DNA from: JBHJGO01 sp050331715
GTDB taxonomy: Bacteria; Cyanobacteriota; Cyanobacteriia; Cyanobacteriales; Microcoleaceae
Direction of reading: 5' to 3'
Assembly (NCBI GenBank): GCA_050331715.1
Contig: JBHJGO010000149.1
Coordinates: 1-64,000 of the forward strand
DNA length: 64,000 bases
Part shown: positions 7,864 to 17,043 of the stretch, piece after piece
Layout: each line of letters begins with the position of its first letter
Position numbering within the stretch: the first letter of the stretch is position 1
Program-made: the position numbers and the translations under genes
The notes under the pieces: generated by a model
What the model was told of the DNA's origin: nothing
Seen by the model: only the letters and a program-made list of their open reading frames with translations
The model's database searches: none

Positions 7864-9045
7864 TCAAACAAGCTGTGATTGTAGCTGTAGTTCTAAAGGC
7901 TGCTCCAAGTTGATCTCCAATCCCTTTACACCCAAACCTGATGTGGTGTTATGGGGTTTCAATAAATCTGGCCATCGTACCCAACGACTACCGGAAGGGA
8001 GGTGGGTTAAATTCCCCTGATTCTGAGTCAGCCAAATCAGCGGTTGTTGCGGCAGGTCATGGGCAATTTCTTCGCCAGCCATGACTCCTGCCAAACTAGA
8101 TAGCACGACTCGATTCCCCCGAACCAAACCTGTTGCGGCTGTCCAGAGCTGTACATTCAACTGAGCACGCGCCGCATAGAAATACAGAGATGCTGCTGCT
8201 GTTACAGCTTGCTCGAATATTTCCGGCTGCCAAGCTCCGCCACTATCCAGAGCAATGACCACTTCCTGGCCCGCAGTCGAGATTTCCAACTCCCGAATTC
8301 GCAGCTCTCCATAACGGGCGCTGGTGCGCCAGTGAATTAATCGAGTCGGATCACCATAGCGATAGGGGCGAAGGGCGCGGGTTAATCCTTCCGTTGCCAT
8401 TTGCTGATGTCTTCGGTCTTGTACCTGGGGGCTAATATCTTCACCGATATTGTCAATCAGCGGACAGTAACTCAAGGGCAACACTACCGGGTAAACGATC
8501 ACATTGACTGGAGCAGACCACGAACGCCGACACCAAAACAGCCCCAGAGGAGCTGCCGTTCTCAGCTCAACGTTCTGCCAGTTATAAATCCCTCGGTTTT
8601 GGGTTGGGAGGTAGTATACCCAGCGATGAGTACTTTGAGCCGCTAGTGTTTCTATGACCGTTGTTGTCATCTCGTTGGAGAGGGTTGATTCGGTCGTAAT
8701 CGATGCCTTGAACTCCGGAGACAACTGATCTCGAACCTGAAGTAGGGTCTTGGGTTGCAGAGTAGGATTCTCGATTTCCAGTTCGACAGTAAGTTGATAA
8801 CCAGCACTCACTGGTTCAATCGGATAGCGATGAATCTGAAGTGCTGAGAGCGATCGCGGTGGTAAGATCGCCGCTAACCCCAGCAAAGCAAAACTGGTGC
8901 CGCTAATCACATACAGCCACCCTGCCATGGTATTGGTCGCGGCTCCGAAGAAAAATAGCGCCAAAAAGCTCAACAACCCCCCCGCGTAAGCTGGGGCGAC
9001 CCACCGAGTTTCCAGCCAGTTTGTTAACTTTTGATGCGGTAACAT
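7864..9045 (-). CDS. DUF58 membrane protein
   Basis: 393 residues from the ATG at 9045; a longer frame begins at a TTG (9102). Two hydrophobic spans lie near the N-terminus (WVAPAYAGGLLSFLALFFF and GWLYVISGTSFALLGLAAI). Later comes the DUF58 core, with RPYRYGDPTRLIHWRTSAR followed by GELRIRELE and a vWA-like segment starting EVVIALDSGGAWQPEIFEQA. DUF58 proteins usually occur with MoxR ATPases and transglutaminases and are thought to act in envelope assembly. No MoxR gene is adjacent here. A leftward terminator candidate follows the gene. Confidence 0.88.
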   Translation of the reverse strand: MLPHQKLTNWLETRWVAPAYAGGLLSFLALFFFGAATNTMAGWLYVISGTSFALLGLAAILPPRSLSALQIHRYPIEPVSAGYQLTVELEIENPTLQPKTLLQVRDQLSPEFKASITTESTLSNEMTTTVIETLAAQSTHRWVYYLPTQNRGIYNWQNVELRTAAPLGLFWCRRSWSAPVNVIVYPVVLPLSYCPLIDNIGEDISPQVQDRRHQQMATEGLTRALRPYRYGDPTRLIHWRTSARYGELRIRELEISTAGQEVVIALDSGGAWQPEIFEQAVTAAASLYFYAARAQLNVQLWTAATGLVRGNRVVLSSLAGVMAGEEIAHDLPQQPLIWLTQNQGNLTHLPSGSRWVRWPDLLKPHNTTSGLGVKGLEINLEQPLELQLQSQLV

Positions 9046-9330
9046 TAAAAAACTTGGATTGAATCCTTTAATTTGGGAAGCTTCAATTATAAGTAATCTC
9101 AATCGGGCCAGGACATCAACCGAAATCCTGGGCTATATTTGGTTAGGCTTAGTCAAAATTGTTGGCTAAAAGCTCAGCGAGTCAAATACAGTTTACGTGA
9201 AATTCGTTGAATCCAATCCGGGTAAAGCGATTTTGGAATCAATATCAGCATATTTAATTCACTAAACTTAAGATAACAAATCCTGCCCGCCAATCTTTTC
9301 ATTCCGTTCCACGACCAGGAGAATCCACTC

Positions 9331-10554
9331 ATGACCAATCCTGTTGTATCTCAATCCGCAGAGCATCTTCCCAAGATGCCACCTCCACCCAGCAAAGTTC
9401 AAGAAAGCTCAGCCCCTGGGCAGACTACTCCCACGATTAAGCAGATGGTAAAGGATGCCCTTAGCCTGAAGGCGTCCGATATTCATATTCGAGTGGGTCA
9501 TACGACTCGCCTGCGAATTCAGGGAGAAATGGTGCGGTGGAAAGATCAAGCCAAGGTCACACCGGAGATTTTTGAAGGATTCTTACACGAAATTCTCAGC
9601 CCCCAGCAACGCAAGACCTTTATTGAAACGAAGGAACTGGATACGGCGATCTTCTACCCAGGACTCGTCCGCTGCCGGGTCAATTGCTTTGAAACCATGA
9701 ATGGGGGAGCAATTGTTCTGCGACTGATTAGTCTTAAAATCCCGACCATTGATGAATTGAATCTTCCCCAGGTACTCAAACGAATCATTTCCTATCCCCA
9801 AGGTTTGATTCTGGTCACTGGGCCAACCGGTTCCGGTAAATCGACCACGCTAGCTGCCATGATCAATCACCTGAATGAAATGGCCAAGCGGCATGTGGTA
9901 ACCATTGAGGATCCAATTGAATTTGTGCACCCCTCCCGTAAATGCTTGGTCAGTCAGCGGGAAGTTGGAATTCACACCCTGGAGTTCCACGGCGCACTAC
10001 GAGCGGTGCTGCGGGAAGATCCAGACGTGATTCTAATCGGGGAAATGCGCGATCGCACCACAGTCAATACAGCCCTCCAAGCGTCTCAAACGGGCCACCT
10101 GGTACTGGGAACCCTGCACACCCGCAACGCGATCAACTCCATCAACCGTCTGCTGAACCTGTACGACGTGGACGAACAGCCGGCCATGCGGATTCAGATT
10201 TGTGATTCCCTGGTGGCGGTAATTGCCCAGCTCTTGATCCCAACGGTTGAAAATAGCCGGACAGCGGTACACGACATTCTGGTAAATACCCCGGCCATGG
10301 GTGACTACCTGCTGAAAGGGGACGACGAAAGTGCTACACAGTTGATGGAGTCCGATACCTATGAGGGAATGCAACTGATTAATCAAGCAATCTTTGAACA
10401 GGTGGTGGCAGGCCGGATCACCATGGAAGAAGCCGAAAAAGCCTCTCCCGAACCCGCCGACCTGGATCGACGCTTCCGTATGGCAGGTATCGAGGCAGAC
10501 GGCTCTGTGCGTAACTACAGACCTGGGAAATCTCCTTTCAGTGCGGATGATTAG
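9331..10554 (+). CDS. pilT: Type IV pilus retraction ATPase, PilT family
   Basis: 407 residues. A Pro-rich N-terminal tail of about 35 residues is followed by the PilT core: KASDIHIRVG, Walker A GPTGSGKSTT (about 170), ASP box VVTIEDPIEFVH, Walker B DPDVILIGEMRD, and the His box TGHLVLGTLHT. It powers pilus disassembly in twitching and phototaxis and acts at the cytoplasmic side of the pilus base. The N-terminal tail and a roughly 60-residue C-terminal extension make it longer than the usual 350-370 residues, so it may be the second cyanobacterial paralogue (PilT2-like). CAGGAG precedes the ATG by about 10 bp. No other pilus genes are nearby. Confidence 0.92.
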   Translation: MTNPVVSQSAEHLPKMPPPPSKVQESSAPGQTTPTIKQMVKDALSLKASDIHIRVGHTTRLRIQGEMVRWKDQAKVTPEIFEGFLHEILSPQQRKTFIETKELDTAIFYPGLVRCRVNCFETMNGGAIVLRLISLKIPTIDELNLPQVLKRIISYPQGLILVTGPTGSGKSTTLAAMINHLNEMAKRHVVTIEDPIEFVHPSRKCLVSQREVGIHTLEFHGALRAVLREDPDVILIGEMRDRTTVNTALQASQTGHLVLGTLHTRNAINSINRLLNLYDVDEQPAMRIQICDSLVAVIAQLLIPTVENSRTAVHDILVNTPAMGDYLLKGDDESATQLMESDTYEGMQLINQAIFEQVVAGRITMEEAEKASPEPADLDRRFRMAGIEADGSVRNYRPGKSPFSADD

Positions 10555-10555
10555 G

Positions 10556-10918
10556 CTAAGTCTGATTTAGCTCAATGATGTTGCCGTCCGGGTCTTGCAC
10601 AAATAATGCCGCTCGACCCGACGAACTCATTTGTACTGAGTAGCCCTGTTCTGTTAACCGTTGCTTGGCGGCTGCCACATCATCGATGGCAAAGGCTAGG
10701 TGGCGGTTTCTACCCCATTTTGCTGGATTGACTTCATCTGGGAATACTTCAGATGCCTGGATCAGGTGAACTTGAAATGCTCCCACTTGATACCAGGTTC
10801 CAGGGAAATTCAGGGAGCGCTCCGTCTGAGGTAATCCCAAAACATTGCCATAGAAATGATCCGATGCTGCCAAATCAGACACCAGAATTGCTGCATGGAG
10901 AGCGTTGAGAATTTTCAT
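10556..10918 (-). CDS. VOC-superfamily (glyoxalase/bleomycin-resistance fold) protein
   Basis: 120 residues from the ATG at 10918, which overlaps the obg stop as ATGA. The longer frame to a TTG at 10942 is therefore unlikely. Sequence features are the LNALHAAILVSDLAASDHFY opening, NRHLAFAIDDVAAAKQRL in the middle and the VQDPDGNIIELNQT ending, with His and Glu at the usual metal-ligand places. The substrate is unknown. It is the last gene of the Hpt - membrane protein - obg - VOC operon, and stops 1 bp from the convergent pilT stop. Confidence 0.88.
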   Translation of the reverse strand: MKILNALHAAILVSDLAASDHFYGNVLGLPQTERSLNFPGTWYQVGAFQVHLIQASEVFPDEVNPAKWGRNRHLAFAIDDVAAAKQRLTEQGYSVQMSSSGRAALFVQDPDGNIIELNQT

Positions 10919-11916
10919 ACCGTGTCCTCCAGATGATCCCAAACCTGTTGCTTTAAGCTTTCCAAACCCACACCAGCCACCGCAGACACTAACAAAACTT
11001 GGCTCTGACTGGCCTGACTGACTTCCTGAATCAGTGATTGTGTCACTTCGTCTTCAAGATTAACCGCATCCAGCTTATTCAGAGCCACAATTTGGGGCCG
11101 TTGATTCAGATCTCGACCATAGGAAGCCAGTTCCTGTTGAATCATTTGATAATTCTTCAGCGGATCAATGTCCGTCATATCGATCAAGTGAATCAGCAGT
11201 TTGGTACGCTCAATGTGCCTTAGAAATTCATGGCCCAGACCTGCTCCTAGATGGGCTCCAGCAATTAGTCCAGGAATATCTGCAAACACTGTTCCGTCCC
11301 CAGTCGGCTTCCGTACCACTCCTAAATTTGGAACTAGAGTTGTAAAGGGATAGTCTGCCACCTTGGGTTTCGCTGCAGATAGAGCAGAAATCAAAGTTGA
11401 CTTGCCGGCATTCGGCATCCCAATAATGCCCACCTCTGCGATTAATTTCAATTCCAATCGTAATTGGCGTTGTTCTCCCGATAAACCCGGCAAGGCATAA
11501 TCCGGTGCGCGGTTTTGATTACTAAGAAAATGACGATTTCCCAGACCCCCCTTGCCTCCTTTCGCCGCACAGAAGGTTTGATCGGCGTCGACCAGATCGC
11601 CCAGTAATTCTCCTGTTTCTGCTTCGTAGATGGCAGTTCCGCAGGGTACGTGAATCATCCGATCTTTACCCGCCGCTCCGGTCATATTCTTAGGGCCACC
11701 TCGCTTGCCATCCTCCGCCTTGAAGCGATGGTTGTATTTGAAGTCCAGCAGGGTTTGCAGGTGATTGACCGCGACTAGAATCACTGAGCCGCCATTCCCA
11801 CCATTCCCTCCGGCTGGCCCTCCAGCTGGAACATACTTTTCGCGGCGGAAGGCAACCATGCCGTCTCCCCCCTTACCCCCTTCGACCCAAATTTCAACCT
11901 GATCAACAAATTTCAT
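10915..11916 (-). CDS. obg: GTPase Obg/CgtA
   Basis: 333 residues. It has an N-terminal glycine-rich Obg fold (WVEGGKGGDGMVAFRREKYV and GGPAGGNGGNGGSVIL). A GTPase domain follows, with G1 GMPNAGKSTL at about 165, switch DYPFTTLVPNLGVV, G3 DIPGLI, G4 NKLD and G5 SAVAG. Obg associates with the 50S ribosomal subunit and links ribosome assembly to growth. The protein ends at the G domain and lacks the C-terminal extension of E. coli ObgE. Its start overlaps the upstream membrane-protein stop by 4 bp and its stop overlaps the VOC start by 4 bp, so coupled translation is likely. Confidence 0.96.
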   Translation of the reverse strand: MKFVDQVEIWVEGGKGGDGMVAFRREKYVPAGGPAGGNGGNGGSVILVAVNHLQTLLDFKYNHRFKAEDGKRGGPKNMTGAAGKDRMIHVPCGTAIYEAETGELLGDLVDADQTFCAAKGGKGGLGNRHFLSNQNRAPDYALPGLSGEQRQLRLELKLIAEVGIIGMPNAGKSTLISALSAAKPKVADYPFTTLVPNLGVVRKPTGDGTVFADIPGLIAGAHLGAGLGHEFLRHIERTKLLIHLIDMTDIDPLKNYQMIQQELASYGRDLNQRPQIVALNKLDAVNLEDEVTQSLIQEVSQASQSQVLLVSAVAGVGLESLKQQVWDHLEDTV

Positions 11917-12257
11917 TCATCTTCCTGGGAACCTGCCTGGTTGCGCCTCATGGCCCACTCAAACATAGTCACGGGACGGGTTGTTTTGCGATAACGAGAG
12001 GGATGACGCTTGCGGTGCTCATCCGGAACAGTCACCAATCGATCTCGGATTGCGCTCCATCGAGAAGATCGCTCAGATGGCAAGAGTTCGTCAATGTACC
12101 ACCACAGGGTTAGAAAATAGGCTGAAGTCCCCGCAATCAGACCCATCAAAATGCTGAACCCCAAATCATGATCAACCAGGAAGAATCCAATGGTAAACAC
12201 AATAGCAATCATTAAACCCGTTGATACACTGGCTGAATCTTTGGTGGGACTGGTCAT
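11913..12257 (-). CDS. Small two-span membrane protein
   Basis: 114 residues, not assigned to a named family. Two adjacent hydrophobic stretches (about 14-30 LMIAIVFTIGFFLVDHDL, and 35-55 LMGLIAGTSAYFLTLWWYI) are followed by a basic cytoplasmic-looking tail rich in Arg and Lys (RHPSRYRKTTRP). It overlaps obg by 4 bp (ATGA) and begins 12 bp after the Hpt gene stop, so it is surely part of that operon. No motif points to a function. Confidence 0.75.
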   Translation of the reverse strand: MTSPTKDSASVSTGLMIAIVFTIGFFLVDHDLGFSILMGLIAGTSAYFLTLWWYIDELLPSERSSRWSAIRDRLVTVPDEHRKRHPSRYRKTTRPVTMFEWAMRRNQAGSQEDE

Positions 12258-12269
12258 AGTATCACTCTC

Positions 12270-13196
12270 CTAGGCTGACTTGACGTATTTGATCAAAAGC
12301 TGAGCAATGGCCTGAAGCTGCTTTTTATTGAAAGTCTTAATTAGAAGTTTGGCGGCTTCCCGTGGATCATTCGGCATTGCTGCCGCAGATGCTACGGCTT
12401 GACCCGATGCCAACTGCATCAGTTTCTCGCTGGGCACAATCTCACTGGCCCGTCCCGCCTCAAGTAATTCGCTACCCTGCTTGAGTTCCTTGATTACAAC
12501 ACTGGCGAGATCGCTCAGGGAATTTTGGGAATTACCAATTGCTTTGTAGGCAGTCTTTACCAAGGTCTGCCACGGTTCTACCTTTGAGCCAACCTTTGTT
12601 AATTTGGCACAGAGGGCGGCTAGTTGCTTGCGGAGGGCTGGAGAATCGGATTTTTTGAATCCCTGCAGCATTGGCTTCAAGACGGTCATGGTCTGAGCCG
12701 CTGCCTTCGGAACCGCTGGGCTTGCTGTCGCAGCAGGGGCCACTTTGCCACCGGCCAGAGCTTGCAAGTGCGTCTGTAACTTTTCAAACAGGGGTGTAGA
12801 GGCACTGACAATCTTGTTTCCCATGGCCTCTGATAGACCTGCGGGGCTCTGGCAGCGATTGACTAGATTTTTCAATACTTCGTAGGCTTTCTCAGAGAGG
12901 GTCTGAGCAGTGGCGTCTACTTTGAAAGGCTTGTCCTTGACGGGTTTAAAGCAATCCTCAATCCGTTTTGCAACTTTATTAATACTACTGAGACTGGGAA
13001 CCTCTCCCATCAACATTGCCGCGCCCCCCTTAATGGAATGGGCCGCTCGATACATGGCGATCGCCTCTTCTCGATCTGGATTCGCCATGATTGCGGGGAG
13101 ATTCTTCAAGCCATTTTCAAAAACTTCCAAGTGCTCCCCTGCTTCTTCCATGAAGATGGCAAAAATTTTCCGGTATTGTTCTTGATCCGCAGGCAC
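12270..13196 (-). CDS. Hpt (histidine phosphotransfer) domain protein
   Basis: 308 residues. The Hpt helix bundle is N-terminal, with the phospho-acceptor motif AAHSIKGGAAML (His53). Residues 55-140 continue the helical domain. The C-terminal 170 residues are Ala- and Lys-rich, partly helical and without kinase or receiver motifs. A CheA-type P1 domain alone, without catalytic domains, would act as a phosphorelay intermediate in trans. No partner kinase is in the operon; the sensor-kinase pair at 22-26 kb is the nearest. It is the first gene of the obg operon. Confidence 0.85.
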   Translation of the reverse strand: MPADQEQYRKIFAIFMEEAGEHLEVFENGLKNLPAIMANPDREEAIAMYRAAHSIKGGAAMLMGEVPSLSSINKVAKRIEDCFKPVKDKPFKVDATAQTLSEKAYEVLKNLVNRCQSPAGLSEAMGNKIVSASTPLFEKLQTHLQALAGGKVAPAATASPAVPKAAAQTMTVLKPMLQGFKKSDSPALRKQLAALCAKLTKVGSKVEPWQTLVKTAYKAIGNSQNSLSDLASVVIKELKQGSELLEAGRASEIVPSEKLMQLASGQAVASAAAMPNDPREAAKLLIKTFNKKQLQAIAQLLIKYVKSA

Positions 13197-13337
13197 AGCA
13201 ACCCTCCTATTCGACTCAACTTCCTAGCCAAGCACATCTTCTTGAATAGTAGCTCCTACTGCTACCAATTGGCTCAATCCTAGCGAATCAATCTAGAAAA
13301 AGGCAGGACAGCAATCGGCTAGATTTCAAAATACCAA

Positions 13338-14810
13338 CTAGCGGGGCCAGGGGATTACGGATTCAGCCGCCAACTTCTGAGCTACCAGATTTGCACCGTA
13401 GAGATTCAAATGACTCGGATCAACAAAATATCGAGGTTCAATCACCCGGTCTGACATCTCGACGAAGATAAAGCCATATTCCCTGGACAAATACCGCATA
13501 TTTTCATGGAAAGCCAATTCAGCCGACCAGCGAGTCCCGTCCAGGTAATCATCTGTGAGGGGCAAGTTGACAAACACCAGCGGAATCTTCTGAGATTGCA
13601 AAAAGGACGCTACCGAACTCAGCGCCCCCGCCTGAACTCCCCCCAGGGTAAAGGCCCGATAATCTCCATCATAGGCCCCAGCCACGTAAGGATGCTTCTG
13701 ATAATAGGTATTGGGATTGTATTGGTTGTACATCGGCATGAAGCCCTTAGAGTTGATCGCGTCAGCCGAGGCCAGAATCGTTTCAAACTCTGATGGATTA
13801 AACTCCAGGGCATCAAAATCTGGGGTATAAATCAGTGGAACTGCTTCTAATGCCAAATTACTCTGACTGAGTTGATCCTCTGGGAACTTGACCAGACAGG
13901 GTTGGGGAAATTGGTGACAAACTTTTCCCTGGGGCTGAGAGGGCTTGAGTTGTGGACGCTGGCCAGAGGCTAGGCGTTGATGTCCTGGGGATTCCAAAAT
14001 CGAATTGTAAGTCCGGTCAATTCGACCACTATTAAAAGCCCGCACCCCATCCGCCCAAATCACCAAACGAGGAAGCTGTTCTGGGGTGAGCAACTGACGC
14101 AGAAGATAATCCACCACCTGGGCCGTTGCACCATTCACTCCAAAGTTAAATACCTCCAATCCTTTGTAACCCCGTGCAGCCAGAGACCGCTGGAGTTGCT
14201 TTGGGTCAACACCTTGCAAGGCCCGCGAACTGCCTACAATCATTACATCAGGCTTACCTTCCACCTGAAGATAGGAGAGATACAACTGAATTTGCCGATC
14301 CAGTAAGTCACTATTTAAGCTGGGAAAGTTATTACTCGCAAGAGTTCTCGCGGCCTGTTTCTGAGCATAGGCTAGATTTCGCATGTATTCGACCACTTTC
14401 CGCTCGGCATAGGCCCGTCTCACACTATTAGGGGGAACCGCTTGCATCCAGGCCACTGCCTGTACCCAGTGACGAGCCACTTCATCCCAGTCTGAGCGGG
14501 ATTTAGCAGTCTGAACCAGGTTGGCAGCTCGAATCGCAAACCTTACCGCCTCGGCGAAAGCATCCTGCTGACAGGTATTGGATTTTGCCGCCTGCTGAAC
14601 CTGCGGTGATGAATAGGTCATTAATTGGACAGAATAGCCAGAAGCTGAGCCTAATGAGCCTTTTTCTGGAGCAATCGGGGAGCGAGTTGGAGCGCAGGTC
14701 ACTTGCTGAGCTGGAGTTGGATTCAGAACTTCTGCTGAACCCAAAGTGAGCAACAGGGTGGCGCTTACCCAACTTAAGGCTTTTAATCTGTTCGACCAGC
14801 GAAAATTCAT
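13338..14810 (-). CDS. Exported SGNH-hydrolase-like protein (DUF1574-like)
   Basis: 490 residues from the ATG at 14810. This start gives a signal peptide (basic MNFRWSNRLK, then ALSWVSATLLLTLGSA); the longer frame would bury it. Residues 55-165 are helical. The remaining part has an SGNH-hydrolase pattern: VMIVGSSRALQG with the block I Ser, NFGVNGATAQ (block II/III Gly and Asn), and near the end YFVDPSHLNLYGANLVAQ with an Asp-x2-His pair. This suggests an exported esterase or O-acyl-modifying protein, perhaps acting on an extracellular polysaccharide. The family name is from memory of cyanobacterial relatives and is less certain than the fold. Confidence 0.75.
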   Translation of the reverse strand: MNFRWSNRLKALSWVSATLLLTLGSAEVLNPTPAQQVTCAPTRSPIAPEKGSLGSASGYSVQLMTYSSPQVQQAAKSNTCQQDAFAEAVRFAIRAANLVQTAKSRSDWDEVARHWVQAVAWMQAVPPNSVRRAYAERKVVEYMRNLAYAQKQAARTLASNNFPSLNSDLLDRQIQLYLSYLQVEGKPDVMIVGSSRALQGVDPKQLQRSLAARGYKGLEVFNFGVNGATAQVVDYLLRQLLTPEQLPRLVIWADGVRAFNSGRIDRTYNSILESPGHQRLASGQRPQLKPSQPQGKVCHQFPQPCLVKFPEDQLSQSNLALEAVPLIYTPDFDALEFNPSEFETILASADAINSKGFMPMYNQYNPNTYYQKHPYVAGAYDGDYRAFTLGGVQAGALSSVASFLQSQKIPLVFVNLPLTDDYLDGTRWSAELAFHENMRYLSREYGFIFVEMSDRVIEPRYFVDPSHLNLYGANLVAQKLAAESVIPWPR

Positions 14811-15011
14811 GGGGTACAGTGAGTGAGTTCTGGCGTGTGAAAGGAGACCGAAATGATTCTTCCGAAGTCTAGTGTTACACAAGAAGGGAGGCAGTCACCC
14901 AGTGCTGGAATTCAAACCTGCTCTCCTAACGACTCAACAGCATGAGCAGTACTACAATAACTCTGGCAGTGGGTCAAAAGCTCAAAATCTCAATCTCTGG
15001 AATTTAAAATA

Positions 15012-15281
15012 ATGTCAAAGTATGTCATGTTCGGTAGCTATTGCGAAAATGTTTTGGAAAAGCGAGAACCCTATCGTCAGGCCCTTCTTGAGGGTCTGAA
15101 ACAGCAGAAGGAATCCGGAGTATTAGTTACTCTTGGCCCGACCAAAGATACAACCAAAGTCTTTGGCATCTATGAGGCAGATGACGAAACGACCGTCAAG
15201 CACCTGGTTGAATCCGATCCCTATTGGAAGAATGGGATCTGGACAGAGTACGAAATCAAGGAATGGATTCAGGCATTTTAG
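15012..15281 (+). CDS. YciI-like protein
   Basis: 89 residues, a single small ferredoxin-like alpha+beta domain: MSKYVMFGSYCENVLEKREP at the start, then LKQQKESGVLVTLGPT, and the YciI-type ending VKHLVESDPYWKNGIWTEYE. YciI proteins are small, possibly catalytic, domains with no settled role. The gene stands alone; a convergent neighbour begins 40 bp downstream. Confidence 0.8.
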   Translation: MSKYVMFGSYCENVLEKREPYRQALLEGLKQQKESGVLVTLGPTKDTTKVFGIYEADDETTVKHLVESDPYWKNGIWTEYEIKEWIQAF

Positions 15282-15291
15282 AGGATTGTTG

Positions 15292-15334
15292 CCGGAGAAT
15301 CCGATAACTGATAGCAGTTCACTAATTCTCCCGG
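15292..15334. terminator. Nested inverted repeat between convergent genes
   Basis: CCGGAGAAT (15292-15300) can pair with ATTCTCCCGG (15325-15334) with one bulged C. Inside it AACTG-ATAG-CAGTT forms a second stem. It straddles the stop of the leftward PstS-like gene and follows the YciI-like gene by 10 bp. There is no T-tract on either side, so a terminator role is only possible. Confidence 0.35.
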
Positions 15335-16290
15335 AACATAACCTGTTGACCTTCGGGTGAAAGAGCATACCCCAGAAATGCCTCAGTTTCTGGGCTAGGA
15401 GGCTGTTTGTAAACGTAGGAGAGTGCGCGCTGGTAGGGATAGTTGGCACTGCCTGGCTGAGATTGTTCAATCGGTACTGTCCGAACTGTCTGCTGATTGA
15501 CAACCTGGGCAAAAGTCGCATAGCCAATCCCATCATTCCCAAGCTGACGCAACATTCCTGTTGTTTCATCCCGTGGCAGGGTTTCAATATTTGGAGTTGT
15601 CCCAAAGTCAGCACCCCGAAGCACCAACTCCTGAAAAGCTTGGTGGGTTCCACTCACTTCTGGACGGTTCACAACTCGAATTGGTGCATCCACTCCACCC
15701 AGTTCAGACCAGTTGGTGATCTTGCCAGTGAAAATATCAGCCACCTGCTGTGCAGTCAGCCCCCCTAGGTAGGGATTGTTGACCCCAACGACGATTGCAA
15801 TCTGATCAGAGGCGACAGGCACTGCCACCAATCCTTGACCCCGCTCCTCTGGTCTTAATTCGCGGGAAGCCCCTGCAACATTTGCATTGCCCTGCGCCAC
15901 AGCTTGGATACCGTTGCTTGTTCCAGTTGCGCGGGTTTCGACGCGGGTTCCGGGGTATTGAGCCTCGAACCCCCGCTTCAAATTCTGAGTAATCGTCACC
16001 ATACTGGTAGACCCATCCACTCTGACTACTGTACCGGATGGAACAGACTGGGGAGATGTAAAGGCTGGAACGCCAGGCGGTGGAGGAGGTGCTGGAGGTG
16101 GGTTTTGACCTGGGGCAGTGGGAGCAGCAGGCAGCCCTCCGGGATTAGTTTCAACGGGGACTGGGTCAACTGCCACATCACTCGGTTCAGGCTGAGGCTT
16201 GCGAAGAAAGAACCAATACCCTAACCCAGCTAGCAATAAAAAGATCAGAATATAAACAATTGGAGGGGGGCCGCTACGTTGCGCCATCAC
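15322..16290 (-). CDS. Membrane-anchored PstS-like substrate-binding protein
   Basis: 322 residues. Residues 10-28 are one hydrophobic span (PIVYILIFLLLAGLGYWFF) followed by a Pro-rich linker to about 80. A PBP-like domain follows: VRVDGSTSMVTITQNLKRGF, TRATGTSNGIQAVAQGNANV, QQVADIFTGKITNWSELGG and RPEVSGTHQAFQELVL. These match the phosphate-binding PstS family, whose ligand loop carries GSTS and SGT. No pstCAB transporter genes are adjacent and the anchor is not a lipobox, so a sensing or stand-alone phosphate-capture role is as likely as transport. Confidence 0.87.
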   Translation of the reverse strand: MMAQRSGPPPIVYILIFLLLAGLGYWFFLRKPQPEPSDVAVDPVPVETNPGGLPAAPTAPGQNPPPAPPPPPGVPAFTSPQSVPSGTVVRVDGSTSMVTITQNLKRGFEAQYPGTRVETRATGTSNGIQAVAQGNANVAGASRELRPEERGQGLVAVPVASDQIAIVVGVNNPYLGGLTAQQVADIFTGKITNWSELGGVDAPIRVVNRPEVSGTHQAFQELVLRGADFGTTPNIETLPRDETTGMLRQLGNDGIGYATFAQVVNQQTVRTVPIEQSQPGSANYPYQRALSYVYKQPPSPETEAFLGYALSPEGQQVMFREN

Positions 16291-16362
16291 TAATGTCTCC
16301 CGGTGAAATACTCTCTACAATTTTTAGTCAGATGGTTTCAGCCCAATTATGCCTGTCGGCGG

Positions 16363-17043
16363 TCACTTTTGTTCCGAAGAACGAGATCTCAATTGTCTTA
16401 ATCGTTGAGCAATTTCGTCTGATTCCGCCATCTGATTAAAATCGTTTTCTAAACTGACATCAGATCCCAGAGTCATTTCAATCATGGCCTGCTGTTCCAG
16501 GTTCTGTTGCTCAACTTCAAATCTGACCTGTTCAGACTCCTGATTCACCTGGGTCATAATGGTCAAGGCTTGATTCACATCTTGTAAATCCTTCAGATTC
16601 TCCAGTTCGGTTCTACAGGTTTCTAGCTTGAATTGTTCTTGATCAAGCTTCTCCTGGAAAATTTTCAGATATTCCTCGGCCCGAATCACTTGCTCTTGGA
16701 GCTGGGGTAGGAATTCTTCCAGTTTCATTACCCGCGCCATTGTCAGCCGGGCTGCTGATTCGTCCCCTTTTTCCTGGGCTACAATCGTCTGCTGTTCCAG
16801 ATTCTCTCGCTCTTGCACTTTGACCGCATACTTTTGCTTGATGCGGTTGTAAGCTGATTTTTGCTTTGTAACAGCCTGTGAGAGCTGCTGAACAGAAGCT
16901 TGAATAGACGTAAGCGTTGCCTCAGCTTCGGCAATCCGGTCTGGCGCTTCAGCTTCAGGAGAACGCCCCAATAACCAGTCCCAGGCATCTAAGGTGACTT
17001 TTCCAGCCCGTTCACCCATCAACCAATAAATAAATTGCTTCAT
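16363..17043 (-). CDS. PspA/IM30-like coiled-coil protein
   Basis: 226 residues from the ATG at 17043; longer in-frame starts exist at 17052 (ATG) and 17058 (TTG). The N-terminus MKQFIYWLMGERAGKVTLDA is an amphipathic helix of the type found in PspA relatives. Residues 40-180 are an almost continuous coiled coil rich in Glu, Gln and Lys. The C-terminus is acidic, then basic (LRQLRSRSSEQK). PspA-family proteins bind stressed membranes. It is shorter and more divergent than Vipp1, so a paralogue of unknown role is the safest call. Confidence 0.65.
   Translation of the reverse strand: MKQFIYWLMGERAGKVTLDAWDWLLGRSPEAEAPDRIAEAEATLTSIQASVQQLSQAVTKQKSAYNRIKQKYAVKVQERENLEQQTIVAQEKGDESAARLTMARVMKLEEFLPQLQEQVIRAEEYLKIFQEKLDQEQFKLETCRTELENLKDLQDVNQALTIMTQVNQESEQVRFEVEQQNLEQQAMIEMTLGSDVSLENDFNQMAESDEIAQRLRQLRSRSSEQK

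Noticed and set aside
14884..14960. tRNA-like string (AGGTTTGAATTCCAGC on the minus strand)
   Set aside because: The would-be T-arm does not pair, and no acceptor or anticodon arm could be drawn.
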